64,000 nt of DNA from Enterococcus quebecensis (lineage in GTDB: Bacteria > Bacillota > Bacilli > Lactobacillales > Enterococcaceae). The notes beneath the pieces were generated by a model that saw nothing but the letters and a program-made list of their open reading frames with translations, had not been told where the DNA came from and made no database searches. A program made the position numbers and the translations under genes. The stretch spans positions 62,001 to 126,000 of the forward strand of contig NZ_MIKB01000016.1 in assembly GCF_001730365.1 (NCBI RefSeq). The letters run 5' to 3'. Every line of letters begins with the position of its first letter. Position 1 is the stretch's first letter. This document shows positions 42,448-52,337 of the stretch, one piece after another.

Positions 42448-43059
42448 ATGTACGAGTATATTATTGGTAAAGTTACCTTTATCAGTCCTTATTATATTGT
42501 AGTAGAAACAAACGGTATCGGCTATCAGGTTTCTGTAGGTAATCCTTACCGTTATTCTGGAAAAACAGATCAACAAATCAAAATTTATGTCCATCAAGTC
42601 ATCCGTGAAGATGCTCATTCACTATACGGATTTGGTGATTTAGATGAAAAACAACTATTCCTAAAACTAATAAGTGTCTCAGGAATCGGGCCGAAAAGCG
42701 GATTAGCAATCATGGCGTCAGAAGATCATGGTGGTTTGATCAATGCGATTGAAAGTGAAGATGCTACTTATTTAACCAAGTTTCCTGGTGTAGGTAAAAA
42801 AACCGCACAGCAGATGGTTCTAGATCTCAAAGGAAAATTAGGTGAGTTGGAAACTTCTGATGCCGCTGTTGAAGCAATGGCTAAAACACCGAATATCCAA
42901 TCAGCAAATCAATCCCTAACAGAAGCATTAGAAGCATTAAGTGCGTTAGGCTACAGCGAAAAAGAAATCAAACGAATTACACCAAAACTAGAAGAATTAG
43001 GCACCCAAGCCACAGATGAGTACTTACGCAACGCATTGAAATTCATGATGAAACGCTAA
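42448..43059 (+). CDS. ruvA: Holliday junction branch migration protein RuvA
   Basis: Encodes 203 residues. OB-fold start ([12 protein letters not shown]), helix-hairpin-helix motifs ([11 protein letters not shown] and [12 protein letters not shown]) and a small C-terminal domain that contacts RuvB ([12 protein letters not shown]). RuvA binds the four-way junction. AAAGGTGAAA upstream. ruvB follows after 12 bases. Confidence 0.97.
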   Translation: MYEYIIGKVTFISPYYIVVETNGIGYQVSVGNPYRYSGKTDQQIKIYVHQVIREDAHSLYGFGDLDEKQLFLKLISVSGIGPKSGLAIMASEDHGGLINAIESEDATYLTKFPGVGKKTAQQMVLDLKGKLGELETSDAAVEAMAKTPNIQSANQSLTEALEALSALGYSEKEIKRITPKLEELGTQATDEYLRNALKFMMKR

Positions 43060-43071
43060 GGAGGAATAGCT

Positions 43072-44082
43072 ATGACAGAAGATGAAAGACTACTTTCCGC
43101 TCAAACAAGCGAAGGTGAAGAGTCACTGGAAAAGTCACTGCGTCCCCAATTTCTCGAACAATATATCGGTCAAGACAAAGTCAAACAAGAACTAACGATC
43201 TATATTGAAGCGGCTAGAAATCGGGAAGAAGCGTTGGATCATACACTTTTATACGGCCCCCCAGGACTGGGTAAAACAACAATGGCGATGGTGATTGCTA
43301 ACGAGATGCACGTTAATATCCGTACAACAAGTGGACCCGCAATCGAGCGAGCTGGAGATTTAGTGGCGATTTTAAATGAATTGGAACCAGGTGATGTCTT
43401 GTTTATTGATGAAATTCATCGCTTACCTCGTGTAGTCGAGGAAATGTTGTATTCTGCCATGGAAGATTTTTATGTGGATATTATGGTAGGTCAAGGAACC
43501 ACTGCCCATCCAGTTCATTTTCCCTTGCCACCATTTACATTGATTGGTGCAACAACCAGAGCGGGAATGTTATCAGCACCTCTTCGTGATCGTTTTGGGA
43601 TTATTTCTCACATGGAATATTATGAAACGCAGGATTTAAAAGAAATCGTTCTACGTTCTGCCGATATTTTTCAAACAGAGATCGTTGAAGACGGTGCATT
43701 TGAAATTGCCCGTCGTTCCCGTGGAACACCTCGTATCGCTAACCGTTTATTGAAGCGCGTACGTGATTTTGCTCAGGTTCAGTCAAATGGTACGATTGAT
43801 CGAAACATTGCAGATCAGGCACTAACATTATTGCAAGTTGATCATCAAGGGTTGGATTATGTGGATCAAAAATTATTAAAAACAATGATTGAATTATACG
43901 GCGGTGGTCCGGTTGGTTTAAGCACATTAGCTGTAAATATCAGTGAAGAAACTGAGACGGTAGAAGATATGTATGAACCCTATTTAATTCAAAAAGGGTT
44001 CATCAAGCGAACACCAAGAGGTAGAATTGCAACAGCTCTAGCTTATGAACACTTTGGCTATGAGTCTTATTATCAAGAATAA
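43072..44082 (+). CDS. ruvB: Holliday junction helicase RuvB
   Basis: Encodes 336 residues. AAA+ ATPase: Walker [10 protein letters not shown] at about 62-70, Walker B F-I-D-E-I-H-R-L, sensor 1 G-A-T-T-R-A-G and arginine finger P-L-R-D-R-F-G, then a winged helix at the end ([12 protein letters not shown]). AAGGAGGAA upstream. It forms the motor ring with RuvA. The sucrose regulator follows at 40 bases. Confidence 0.98.
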   Translation: MTEDERLLSAQTSEGEESLEKSLRPQFLEQYIGQDKVKQELTIYIEAARNREEALDHTLLYGPPGLGKTTMAMVIANEMHVNIRTTSGPAIERAGDLVAILNELEPGDVLFIDEIHRLPRVVEEMLYSAMEDFYVDIMVGQGTTAHPVHFPLPPFTLIGATTRAGMLSAPLRDRFGIISHMEYYETQDLKEIVLRSADIFQTEIVEDGAFEIARRSRGTPRIANRLLKRVRDFAQVQSNGTIDRNIADQALTLLQVDHQGLDYVDQKLLKTMIELYGGGPVGLSTLAVNISEETETVEDMYEPYLIQKGFIKRTPRGRIATALAYEHFGYESYYQE

Positions 44083-44122
44083 TGCAACGAACTAAGTTAT
44101 AAATGAAATGAGGTATGTAGGC

Positions 44123-45106
44123 ATGATTACAATCAATGATATAGCGAAAATAGCCGGTGTTGCTAAAAGTACGGTATCACGTTATTTAAATGGTGGATCA
44201 ATCAGCAGTACAACGGCAAGCAAGATCGAAGCTGTTATCAAAGAACATAATTATGTTCCAAGTACCTTTGCTCAAAGTTTGAAAGCGAAAAACAGTCGTC
44301 TAATCGGTTTTATTATTCCTCGCTTAGATTCGCGAGCGGCAATCGCAACATTGGAAGGAATTGATAAGAAAGTTCAAGAACACGATTATCAATTATTAAT
44401 CGCTAATACGAATCAAAGTACAGAAGAAGAAGTTCGTAGAATTTATGCCTTTGCCAAAGAAAAAGTGTCAGGCATTATTTTAATGGCTACTGAAATCACA
44501 GAAAAACACATTCAAGCTGTAAAAGAAGTAGGAATTCCAACGATTTTTGTTGGTCAAGAACACGAAGAGGTTTATTCCGTTGTTCATGATGATTACCAAG
44601 CGGGTTTTGAGTTTACCCGGCAATTATTAGCTCTTGGGCATCGTAAAATCACTTATTTTAGTGTTGCTGAAAATGACCACGCAGTAGGAGTTTTACGTAA
44701 AAAAGGAGTATTAGACGCCATCAAACAAGAAGCACCAAGTTCCGTTGACGTGGTAGAAACAACCTTTAGTATGGTAGATGCCATAGATATTGGCATGAGC
44801 CAACTAGAAAGTAATCATGACAGTTTATGGATCGCTGCTACTGATAATATAGCAGTAGGATTGCTGAAGGCTGCTCATACAATGAAAGTGGCGGTTCCAG
44901 AGCAACTTTCCTTAGCAGGATTTGGCGGATATGATATCAGTGATTATGTTTATCCCTCGTTGAGCACTGTACATTTTCGATATGTTGAAGCAGGGGAACA
45001 AAGTTTTCATTATTTAGACCAACTGATCAAAGGTGAAGACATTCCTAAAAAGACGGTGATTGATTTTGATATTTATCATCGAGAGAGTGTTGCTGATTTG
45101 ACATAG
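44123..45106 (+). CDS. scrR: LacI family repressor of the sucrose operon
   Basis: Encodes 327 residues from ATG 44123 (GAGG 10 bases upstream). LacI helix-turn-helix at the extreme N-terminus: T-I-N-D-I-A-K-I-A-G-V-A-K-S-T-V-S-R-Y-L-N-G-G, then hinge and sugar-binding domain (F-I-I-P-R-L-D-S-R-A-A-I, L-A-G-F-G-G-Y-D-I). Position before a sucrose PTS and sucrose-6-phosphate hydrolase identifies it as ScrR. Two CCGGTT palindromes lie before scrA, none before scrR itself, so the repressor probably controls only scrAB. Confidence 0.88.
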   Translation: MITINDIAKIAGVAKSTVSRYLNGGSISSTTASKIEAVIKEHNYVPSTFAQSLKAKNSRLIGFIIPRLDSRAAIATLEGIDKKVQEHDYQLLIANTNQSTEEEVRRIYAFAKEKVSGIILMATEITEKHIQAVKEVGIPTIFVGQEHEEVYSVVHDDYQAGFEFTRQLLALGHRKITYFSVAENDHAVGVLRKKGVLDAIKQEAPSSVDVVETTFSMVDAIDIGMSQLESNHDSLWIAATDNIAVGLLKAAHTMKVAVPEQLSLAGFGGYDISDYVYPSLSTVHFRYVEAGEQSFHYLDQLIKGEDIPKKTVIDFDIYHRESVADLT

Positions 45107-45116
45107 AGTATAATAA

Positions 45117-45163
45117 AAAAAGGATGAAATAAGACTGTTTTTAGTGTTATTTCATCCTTTTTA
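45117..45163 (+). terminator. scrR terminator
   Basis: Stem AAGGATGAAATAA (ending 45132) with TTATTTCATCCTT (from 45147), flanked by A and T runs. Confidence 0.88.
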
Positions 45164-45197
45164 TTATTATTTTAAAGCCCATAGATAATAAAAAAGA

Positions 45198-45226
45198 TTG
45201 ACAATTATTTGAAAGGGCTTTAATAT
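45198..45226 (+). promoter_or_regulatory. scrA promoter with possible cre-like element
   Basis: -35 TTGACA (45198-45203), 17-bp spacer, -10 TAATAT (45221-45226). TGAAAGGGCTTTAA (45210-45223) overlaps it and resembles a cre site, but the central CG is GG, so carbon catabolite control here is doubtful. Confidence 0.75.
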
Positions 45227-45235
45227 AAAGTTGTA

Positions 45236-45284
45236 AAACCGGTTCCAAAAAAATATTTTTTTAGGGTTTTAAAGAACCGGTTCC
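45236..45284. promoter_or_regulatory. Two ScrR operators
   Basis: AAACCGGTTCC (45236-45246) and GAACCGGTTCC (45274-45284) share an inverted repeat centred on CCGG and are 38 bases apart, both downstream of the -10. This is the usual arrangement for LacI-type repression of sucrose operons. Confidence 0.8.
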
Positions 45285-45302
45285 GAAAAAGGAGGGAAAC
45301 CA

Positions 45303-46775
45303 ATGAACTACAAAAAAATTGCTGAAGAAATCTTACAAGCTCTTGGTGGCAAAGAGAACATCGAAGCTGCAACACATTGTGCAACAAGACTTCGAGTGGT
45401 TTTAAAAGATGACCAATTAAAACAACAAAGTCAATTAGAATCAATCGAAGTAATTAAAGGAACGTTCGATAATGCGGGGCAATTTCAAATTATTTTAGGT
45501 AGTGGAACCGTTAATGAAGTATATGCAGAGTTTGCGAAGTTGACTGAGTTACAAGAAATGTCTACTAAAGAATTAAAAGAAGTAGGGTCAAAAAAATTAA
45601 ACCCAATCCAACGCGGTGTAAAAATGTTATCAGATATCTTTATCCCAATTATTCCAGCTATTGTAGCTTGTGGATTGATGATGGGGTTGAACAATATTTT
45701 TACAGCAGAAGACCTATTCTTTAAAGGCCAGTCATTGATTACTGCGTATCCTCAATTTGAAGGAATAGCAGCAATGATTAATACCTTTTCCAATGCGGCC
45801 TATGTTTTTTTACCTGTACTGATTGGTTTTTCTGCGGCTGGGAAATTTGGTGGTAATCCGTATCTTGGTGCAACGTTAGGGATGATCATGGTACATCCAG
45901 ATTTGATGAATGCTTACAATATCGGTAAAGAAGTAGCCGATTCATGGAATTTATTTGGTTTTCATATTGAAAAAATTGGGTATCAAGGAACAGTTCTCCC
46001 AATCTTAGTTGCAGCCTACCTTTTAGCCAAAATAGAAAAAGCTTTGCGAAAAATCATCCCTTCTGTTTTAGATAATTTATTAACGCCATTATTAACTCTT
46101 TTTATTACGGCCTTTTTAACGTTTGTTATTGTAGGGCCAGTCACACGAGAAGCAGGAAATTTAGTAACAGATGGATTGATCTGGTTATACGAAAATACCG
46201 GATTTATCGGTGGTGGAATCATTGGATTGTTTTATGCACCTTTAGTCATTACAGGAATGCATCATAGTTTTATTGCAGTAGAAACACAATTATTAGCAGA
46301 GGTCGCCAATACTGGTGGAACATTTATATTTCCCATTGCCTCCATGTCTAATGTTGCGCAAGGAGCTGCTTGCTTAGGAGTGTTATTTATTACGAAAAAT
46401 GAAAAAATTAAAAGCCTAGCGACCGCATCTTCGATTTCTGCTTATTTGGGAATTACTGAGCCTGCGATGTTTGGTGTGAATTTGAAATTACGTTATCCGT
46501 TTTTCGCAGCAATGATTGGTTCATGTGTGGGTTCAGCCTTTATCACAGCGTTTCGTGTGAAAGCAGTGGCACTTGGCGCAGCAGGACTTCCAGGTGTTAT
46601 TGCGATTACCCCTTCTTCAATTTTAGTATTTGTGTTTGGTTTGATTCTTACAACATTAGTAACCCTTGGAGCGACGTTTATTTTAATTAAAACGGGTAGA
46701 GGTACTGATGAAATAGTGAATGATGAAAGTCAATCACTTAATCCATTCAAAAGGAAAGCTGTGATTAAACAATGA
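45303..46775 (+). CDS. scrA: Sucrose-specific PTS enzyme IIBC
   Basis: Encodes 490 residues. The N-terminal IIB domain has [11 protein letters not shown] with the phosphorylated Cys (about 26). The IIC domain, from about residue 105, has around ten membrane segments, with [11 protein letters not shown] and [10 protein letters not shown] and [10 protein letters not shown]. There is no IIA domain, so IIA must be supplied by another protein. It imports sucrose as sucrose-6-phosphate. GGAGGG site upstream; it overlaps scrB by four bases. Confidence 0.92.
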   Translation: MNYKKIAEEILQALGGKENIEAATHCATRLRVVLKDDQLKQQSQLESIEVIKGTFDNAGQFQIILGSGTVNEVYAEFAKLTELQEMSTKELKEVGSKKLNPIQRGVKMLSDIFIPIIPAIVACGLMMGLNNIFTAEDLFFKGQSLITAYPQFEGIAAMINTFSNAAYVFLPVLIGFSAAGKFGGNPYLGATLGMIMVHPDLMNAYNIGKEVADSWNLFGFHIEKIGYQGTVLPILVAAYLLAKIEKALRKIIPSVLDNLLTPLLTLFITAFLTFVIVGPVTREAGNLVTDGLIWLYENTGFIGGGIIGLFYAPLVITGMHHSFIAVETQLLAEVANTGGTFIFPIASMSNVAQGAACLGVLFITKNEKIKSLATASSISAYLGITEPAMFGVNLKLRYPFFAAMIGSCVGSAFITAFRVKAVALGAAGLPGVIAITPSSILVFVFGLILTTLVTLGATFILIKTGRGTDEIVNDESQSLNPFKRKAVIKQ

Positions 46776-48256
46776 AAAGTGGAGAATTTTTTTCAGAATG
46801 GACAAAAGAAAAAAGGTATAAACGCTATGAAGAGTATTCAAAAAAAGAAATCCAAGCGCTTGAAAAACAAGTTTATGACAGTGAATTTCGTCAAGTTTTC
46901 CATATTCAGCCGAAATCTGGTTTATTAAATGATCCGAATGGTTTTTGCTATTTTGATGGTGCCTATCATTTGTTTTATCAATGGTTTCCGATGGGACCTG
47001 TCCATGGTCTGAAATATTGGTACCATCTTTCTTCAAAAGATTTAGTAGAGTGGCAAGAAGTTGATATAGCATTAAGACCAGATACTGAGTATGATAGCCA
47101 CGGTGTTTTTTCAGGAAGTGGTCTAGTTGTTGGCGATGAATTGTTTTTGATGTATACGGGAAATGTTCGGACTGAACAATGGGAGCGAATCCCTTATCAA
47201 CTAATTGCTAAAATGGATACCAATGGAAAAATCCAAAAATGCATTCCGCCAGTAATTGAAGGAAGCTTAGAAGGATATACAGATCATTTTAGAGATCCAA
47301 AACTTTGGGAACAGTCGGGGAAATACTATGCAGTTATTGGCGTCCAAAGGCAAAATGAAACGGGAGCGTGTTTGTTATTTCAATCTGAGGATGTACTAAA
47401 TTGGTCAAGTGTAGGAGAAATCCAAACAAGCTTGCAGAATTTTGGTTATATGTGGGAATGTCCTGATTATTTTGAACTCGAAGGATATGGAGTTTTGTTG
47501 TTTTCTCCACAAGGCTTGGAACCTTTAGAAGATCAATACCAAAATATTTATCAGACCGGTTATATTGTAGGTCAGCCCCTTGAAGTGGCAACGGGTGAGT
47601 TTGATCATGATGTATTTCAGGAATTAGATGCTGGGTTTGATTTTTATGCCACACAAACGACAGTAGCGTCAGATGGACGTCGGATTTTGTTTGCTTGGAT
47701 GGGATTACCAGAAATCGCTTATCCTAGTGATAAAGACAATTGGGCGCACTGCTTGACGATTCCTCGTGAACTTCAATTGGTTAATGGGCGTTTATACCAA
47801 CAACCAATCAAAGAGCTGAGAAAATTAAGAAAAGAAAACATCCAAATTAATCCAAACGTTTCAGAGACACAACAATTATCAGAACTAACAGGAATCACCT
47901 ATGAACTTGAAACAGAACTATCATCTACAGCAGAACAGTTTGGTTTATTACTTAGAGGGAAAGGGAAAAAAGGAACAAAAATTTATGTCGATCAAGTGAA
48001 ACAAAAATTGATCTTAGATCGCACAGATAGTGGATTTCCTTTTGCAGAAAATTACGGAACAATCAGGCAAGTCCCCTATAAAAAATCTACCATCAAACTA
48101 CATATTTTTGTGGATACATCATCTATAGAAATTTTTGTTAATGATGGAGAAGTAACATTCACTGCCAGAATTTTTACAGAAGATTTTCAAAATGAAATTT
48201 CAGTGATCAGTGAAAATGGTACAACACAAGCAATCATTAATAAATGGACTATTTAA
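46772..48256 (+). CDS. scrB: Sucrose-6-phosphate hydrolase (GH32)
   Basis: Encodes 494 residues. GH32 motifs: L-N-D-P-N-G-F with the nucleophile Asp, then F-S-G-S-G, F-R-D-P-K-L-W and W-E-C-P-D-Y-F with the general acid Glu. The C-terminal beta-sandwich ends with a [14 protein letters not shown] motif. It splits sucrose-6-phosphate to glucose-6-phosphate and fructose in the cytoplasm. The start codon overlaps the scrA stop (ATGA). It ends inside a terminator stem. Confidence 0.95.
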   Translation: MKSGEFFSEWTKEKRYKRYEEYSKKEIQALEKQVYDSEFRQVFHIQPKSGLLNDPNGFCYFDGAYHLFYQWFPMGPVHGLKYWYHLSSKDLVEWQEVDIALRPDTEYDSHGVFSGSGLVVGDELFLMYTGNVRTEQWERIPYQLIAKMDTNGKIQKCIPPVIEGSLEGYTDHFRDPKLWEQSGKYYAVIGVQRQNETGACLLFQSEDVLNWSSVGEIQTSLQNFGYMWECPDYFELEGYGVLLFSPQGLEPLEDQYQNIYQTGYIVGQPLEVATGEFDHDVFQELDAGFDFYATQTTVASDGRRILFAWMGLPEIAYPSDKDNWAHCLTIPRELQLVNGRLYQQPIKELRKLRKENIQINPNVSETQQLSELTGITYELETELSSTAEQFGLLLRGKGKKGTKIYVDQVKQKLILDRTDSGFPFAENYGTIRQVPYKKSTIKLHIFVDTSSIEIFVNDGEVTFTARIFTEDFQNEISVISENGTTQAIINKWTI

Positions 48257-48305
48257 ACATGCCAGAATCATTTGACTATAAACTCAAGTGATTCTAGCAT
48301 GTTTT
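48255..48305 (+). terminator. scrAB terminator
   Basis: 16-bp stem (48255-48270 with 48289-48304, one mismatch) and short T run; the left arm covers the scrB stop codon. Confidence 0.85.
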
Positions 48306-48386
48306 AATTTATAAAAAACAGAGTAATAATGGCAGATCCATCACAAAATAAAGCGAATCTTCCCTATTAATCACAATATACAGAAA

Positions 48387-48432
48387 AAATCCAGATTAGA
48401 TACAAATAGAATCCATAAAACTTTGCTAAAGT
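48387..48432 (+). promoter_or_regulatory. Putative response-regulator box and promoter before the adaptor gene
   Basis: AAATCCA (48387-48393) and GAATCCA (48409-48415) are direct repeats 22 bases apart, with CAAATAGAATC between them and a TAAAGT -10 candidate at 48427-48432. No good -35 is seen. The same block with the same spacing is at 53731. It probably binds the OmpR-type regulator encoded at 51663. Confidence 0.65.
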
Positions 48433-48464
48433 TAATTTATCAAATAAGCAGTGGAGGAAAGACA

Positions 48465-49667
48465 GTGAAAAATAAAAAATTAAAAATAGGATCAGCAATA
48501 ATTATAATGGCAATAATAGCAGGAAGTGCATATTTTTTATTAACGAAAGAGGATAAAAAAATTGATGCTAAAGACACGTCGCCTGTTGTATCAAAAACGG
48601 TGATGGATGTGATGAAGGGTTCTCAAAAAGGAACAGATGCCATATTGGCTGGGACGGTTCTACCAAATTCAAAAAGTAAGATTGCACTGGATGCGACTAG
48701 AGGAATTGTTACAGAAGTTCATGTAAATGAAGGAGATACCGTAACGAAAGGACAAGCGCTATTTACATACTACAGTGTGGATAATGAGACAGAATTAAAA
48801 GATGCTAGACTTGGCGTTACGAATCAAGCGAACACTGTTACACAAAAGAGAGAAGCCGCAGATCTAAAATGGAAGGAGTACAACAAGAAGAAAGCTAATG
48901 CGACAAAAGATGGAACCTCAGAAGAAGATCTTAATACGGCATACATGGAAGCGTCAAATGCAGAAGCAGAAGTTGCTAGTGCTCAGATAGAAGTAGACAA
49001 AGCGCAGCTTTTAGTAGATAAAGCAGAAGAAAAAAATTCACAAAATACAGTCAAAGCTCAGTTCGACGGAGTAGTAAAATCAATTGATAAAGATCAAATG
49101 AATAAACCAGCTCCAGAAAAAAGTGAAACGCCATTTATGGAAGTGATTGATGCATCTATTCAATACGTAGAAGGCAAAGTAGACGAGTTTAACAAAGATA
49201 AATTTACTGTGGATCAACAAGTACAAATTATCGATAGAAATGATAATAAACAAGTTTGGACAGGGAAAATCACAAAAATCGGTAGTTTGACAACAGATGA
49301 TGGTGGCGAAAAGAAAGAAGAGGAAAACCAAAACACCTCTAAGTATCCATTTAAAGTTGTTGTTGATAAATCAGACACGCCACCATCGATTGGAAAACAT
49401 GTATATGTTAAAGTCGTTCCTAAAGCACCGGAGCCAGGCAAGGTTGTATTACCCACAGGTTATCTAGTGAAAGAAGACAAAAACACATTTGTCTGGAAAT
49501 CAGTAAATAATAAATTAACAAAAACAAAAGTAGAAGTGGGCGAAGAAAACCAAGAAGAAGGTACAGTAGAAATCAAATCAGGCATCAAACAAGAAGATGC
49601 TATCGTTTATCCAACTGCTGATTTACAAGAAGGGATGGAGGCTGAACGAGATGCTCAACCTAAGTGA
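48465..49667 (+). CDS. Efflux adaptor (membrane fusion protein, HlyD/MacA type)
   Basis: Encodes 400 residues from a GTG at 48465, chosen because GGAGG lies 8 bases upstream. One N-terminal membrane helix (I-G-S-A-I-I-I-M-A-I-I-A-G-S-A-Y-F), a biotinyl-lipoyl-like half (G-I-V-T-E-V-H-V-N-E-G-D-T-V-T-K-G-Q), a coiled-coil hairpin with A-E-V-A-S-A-Q-I-E-V-D-K-A-Q, and a beta-barrel and membrane-proximal domain at the end. In Gram-positive bacteria such proteins work with MacB-like ABC transporters to export peptides or give resistance. It overlaps the ATPase gene by 17 bases. Confidence 0.9.
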   Translation: MKNKKLKIGSAIIIMAIIAGSAYFLLTKEDKKIDAKDTSPVVSKTVMDVMKGSQKGTDAILAGTVLPNSKSKIALDATRGIVTEVHVNEGDTVTKGQALFTYYSVDNETELKDARLGVTNQANTVTQKREAADLKWKEYNKKKANATKDGTSEEDLNTAYMEASNAEAEVASAQIEVDKAQLLVDKAEEKNSQNTVKAQFDGVVKSIDKDQMNKPAPEKSETPFMEVIDASIQYVEGKVDEFNKDKFTVDQQVQIIDRNDNKQVWTGKITKIGSLTTDDGGEKKEEENQNTSKYPFKVVVDKSDTPPSIGKHVYVKVVPKAPEPGKVVLPTGYLVKEDKNTFVWKSVNNKLTKTKVEVGEENQEEGTVEIKSGIKQEDAIVYPTADLQEGMEAERDAQPK

Positions 49668-50340
49668 TATTCGCAAATCTTATTGGCAAGGTCCAGAAGA
49701 AGTAGAAATTCTTAAAGGAATCAACCTATCTATTTCAAAAGGAGAATACGTATCTATTATGGGGCCATCTGGTTCTGGCAAGTCTACATTGATGAATATT
49801 ATAGGCTGTTTAGATAAACCTTCAAAAGGAATATATCGTCTGAATGATAGAAATGTAGGAGAAATGAAAGACTACCAACTAGCAGATTTGAGGAATGAAA
49901 CAATTGGTTTTGTCTTTCAAAATTTCAATTTAATGCCTAAATTATCAGCATTACAGAATGTTGAATTGCCACTTATTTACTCAAAAGTTGATCGAGCAAC
50001 ACGTCGAGAAAAGGCCTTAGAAGCTTTGAAAAAAGTTGGTTTGGAAGACCGAGTATCTTTTAAACCATCTGAATTATCCGGAGGACAAAAGCAAAGAGTA
50101 GCAGTAGCCAGAGCATTAGTCACGAATGCTGATTTTCTCTTAGCAGATGAGCCGACAGGTGCTTTGGACACTCAAAATAGTGAACAAATAATGGAATTGT
50201 TTTCTGAATTAAACAATGAAGGGAAAACGATTATTATCATTACTCATGAACAAGAAGTTGCTGATTATACAAAAAGAAAAATTATTCTAAGAGATGGTTT
50301 TATAACGAAAGATGAGGTGGAGGAAAAAGTCTATGCTTGA
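49651..50340 (+). CDS. ABC transporter ATP-binding protein (MacB/LolD type)
   Basis: Encodes 229 residues from ATG 49651, with ATGGAGG upstream inside the previous gene. Walker A G-P-S-G-S-G-K-S-T at about 38-46, Q-loop F-V-F-Q-N-F-N-L-M-P, signature L-S-G-G-Q-K-Q-R-V-A-V-A-R-A-L, Walker B L-L-A-D-E-P-T-G-A-L-D and H-loop I-I-I-I-T-H-E. It powers the permease in the next gene, whose start overlaps its end by 8 bases. Confidence 0.95.
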   Translation: MLNLSDIRKSYWQGPEEVEILKGINLSISKGEYVSIMGPSGSGKSTLMNIIGCLDKPSKGIYRLNDRNVGEMKDYQLADLRNETIGFVFQNFNLMPKLSALQNVELPLIYSKVDRATRREKALEALKKVGLEDRVSFKPSELSGGQKQRVAVARALVTNADFLLADEPTGALDTQNSEQIMELFSELNNEGKTIIIITHEQEVADYTKRKIILRDGFITKDEVEEKVYA

Positions 50341-51565
50341 AAATATTAGATTATCCCTACAATCCATTTGGGCCCACAAACTCCGCTCTGTTTTGACCAT
50401 GCTAGGAGTGATTATCGGCATTGCAGCAATTATTGCAATTTTTAGTATCATCGAGGGAAATACTGCAAATATGAAAAAACAATTTGTCGGTGGTAACAAT
50501 AATACAATGGACGTTGAGTATGGAAGAAAAAGTCAGTTTAATGGTTCAGGATTCAGTGAAAATTCAAAAGAAAAGAAACCTACGTATATTCCAATACTGA
50601 CACAAGATCAAATGAATGAAATAAAAAATCAAACAGGCATTAAAAATGTTGCTATCAGCTATGAAAAAGATTCTAAAATTTATCAAGGACAAAAAAGTGA
50701 AAACACCTCAATAACAGCAACAACATCAAATTATTTTGAAATGGACAAAAAAAGAGTTGTTGAAGGACGGTTATTCACAGACGCTGACTATACAGGAAGC
50801 CAGCAATCCATAGTAATGAACAAAAAAGCGTATGATGCTCACTTTCCCAAAGGTGGGGGAGTTGGAAAATATGTAGAAATCAACGGTTATCCGTTTCAAA
50901 TAATTGGTGTATATGAAGATGAACAGAGCCAAGATGACATGATGATGGGCTTTGGTGGAAGAAGTGAAGCGATTGTCCCAATCAGCCAATGGGATAAAGT
51001 AACAAACGAACTAAATCCAGAGCCAAAAGTGATGATTCAAACGGAAACAACTGATCAACTAAAAACGAAGGCGCCAGAAGTTGCGGGTTTATTGAATGCT
51101 CTAATACCAGCATCTGATTATGAATTTGGTGTTCGTAATTCTGAAAATATTGAAAAACAATTAGAACAATTCAATCGTTCAAACTTCCTACTTCTTGCCG
51201 GCATTGCCAGTATTTCTTTAGTAGTTGGAGGTATTGGCGTCATGAATATTATGTTAGTTTCTGTAACAGAACGGACAAGAGAGATCGGTGTGAAAAAAGC
51301 ATTAGGAGCCAGAAGAAAAATTATTTTAGAACAATTTTTAGTTGAATCAGTAACATTAACTGTTTTTGGTGGACTATTAGGAATTATTCTAGGTATAATA
51401 ATTGGTAAGACGGTGACATCAATTATGAATTATCCATTCATCGTTTCAATGCTTTCTGTGGTTGGAAGTATCGTTTTTTGCTCAATCATAGGGATTGTAT
51501 TTGGACTAATGCCAGCTGTTAAAGCATCTAAGTTAGATCCTATTGAAGCTCTTAGATACGAATAG
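50333..51565 (+). CDS. ABC transporter permease (FtsX/MacB family)
   Basis: Encodes 410 residues from ATG 50333 with GGTGGAGG upstream. N-terminal membrane helix (S-V-L-T-M-L-G-V-I-I-G-I-A-A-I-I-A-I), large extracellular MacB-PCD domain (about 45-285), then three helices in the FtsX domain (G-G-I-G-V-M-N-I-M-L-V-S-V-T-E-R-T-R-E-I-G, then G-L-L-G-I-I-L-G-I and I-V-F-C-S-I-I-G-I). It forms with the ATPase and adaptor a tripartite-like exporter. Peptide antibiotics, lipids or signalling peptides are possible substrates; not visible. Confidence 0.93.
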   Translation: MLENIRLSLQSIWAHKLRSVLTMLGVIIGIAAIIAIFSIIEGNTANMKKQFVGGNNNTMDVEYGRKSQFNGSGFSENSKEKKPTYIPILTQDQMNEIKNQTGIKNVAISYEKDSKIYQGQKSENTSITATTSNYFEMDKKRVVEGRLFTDADYTGSQQSIVMNKKAYDAHFPKGGGVGKYVEINGYPFQIIGVYEDEQSQDDMMMGFGGRSEAIVPISQWDKVTNELNPEPKVMIQTETTDQLKTKAPEVAGLLNALIPASDYEFGVRNSENIEKQLEQFNRSNFLLLAGIASISLVVGGIGVMNIMLVSVTERTREIGVKKALGARRKIILEQFLVESVTLTVFGGLLGIILGIIIGKTVTSIMNYPFIVSMLSVVGSIVFCSIIGIVFGLMPAVKASKLDPIEALRYE

Positions 51566-51582
51566 TATATAGAAAAATTGTG

Positions 51583-51621
51583 AACTATAGTTGACGGAGT
51601 ACGTGCTGTTCAACTATAGTT
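51583..51621 (+). repeat. Stem-loop between the transporter and the two-component genes
   Basis: AACTATAGTTGA (51583-51594) with its complement (51610-51621), 15-base loop. The following T run is poor, so it may be a partial terminator that lowers expression of the downstream regulator genes. Confidence 0.6.
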
Positions 51622-51662
51622 TCTCTGTCTATTAAAAAATATTTTTGAAGGGGGATGTTAGG

Positions 51663-52337
51663 ATGAAAACAAAAATATTAGTCGTTGAAGATGATACAAT
51701 GACCAATCAAGTGATTACTGATTTTTTAGAAGAGAAAGGATACGAGGTGCTTTCAGCTTTGGATGGTGAAGAGGCATGGCAAATAATTGAAGAAGAAGAA
51801 TTGAATTTAATCCTTTTAGATATTATGCTACCGACAATCAGTGGGTTGGAATTGTTAGAAAGAATTCGAAAGACATCTGATGTGCCGATTATTATGTTGA
51901 CTGCAATCGATCAAGAACATACACAATTGATTAGCTTTAAGCAAAAAGTCGATGACTATGTAATAAAACCATTTTCACCAACGATATTGGTAAAAAGAGT
52001 CGAAGCCGTTTTAAGAAGATCAGAGCAAGTTTCCGAAGTAGAAAAGCAAGAAGTTCATCATGGAGACGTTCGAATAAATTTTGATTCATCTATGATATTT
52101 TTTAAAGATGACCGCATTCCTTTAACAAAAATAGAATACAGAATTGTTGAATATTTAGCCAAAAATAAAGGGCGTGTTGTGACACGAGAACAATTAATTG
52201 AAACGATTTGGGGATATGAATTTACGGCAAATGATCGAGTTATTGACAGTCACATGAAAAATATTAGGAAAAAAATACCAAGCTTGAGAATCGAGACAAT
52301 CAAAGGGATTGGCTATATGTTAGAGGCAGAAAAATGA
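51663..52337 (+). CDS. OmpR-family response regulator
   Basis: Encodes 224 residues from ATG 51663 with AAGGGGG upstream. Receiver domain: V-V-E-D-D acidic pair, phosphoacceptor Asp53 in L-L-L-D-I-M-L-P, the Thr in I-I-M-L-T-A-I and the Lys in D-Y-V-I-K-P-F. The C-terminal domain is a winged helix (L-T-K-I-E-Y-R-I-V-E-Y-L, V-V-T-R-E-Q-L-I-E-T-I-W-G-Y, D-S-H-M-K-N-I-R-K-K). It pairs with the kinase that overlaps its end by four bases. Probable targets are the motif-bearing promoters at 48387 and 53731. Confidence 0.95.
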   Translation: MKTKILVVEDDTMTNQVITDFLEEKGYEVLSALDGEEAWQIIEEEELNLILLDIMLPTISGLELLERIRKTSDVPIIMLTAIDQEHTQLISFKQKVDDYVIKPFSPTILVKRVEAVLRRSEQVSEVEKQEVHHGDVRINFDSSMIFFKDDRIPLTKIEYRIVEYLAKNKGRVVTREQLIETIWGYEFTANDRVIDSHMKNIRKKIPSLRIETIKGIGYMLEAEK

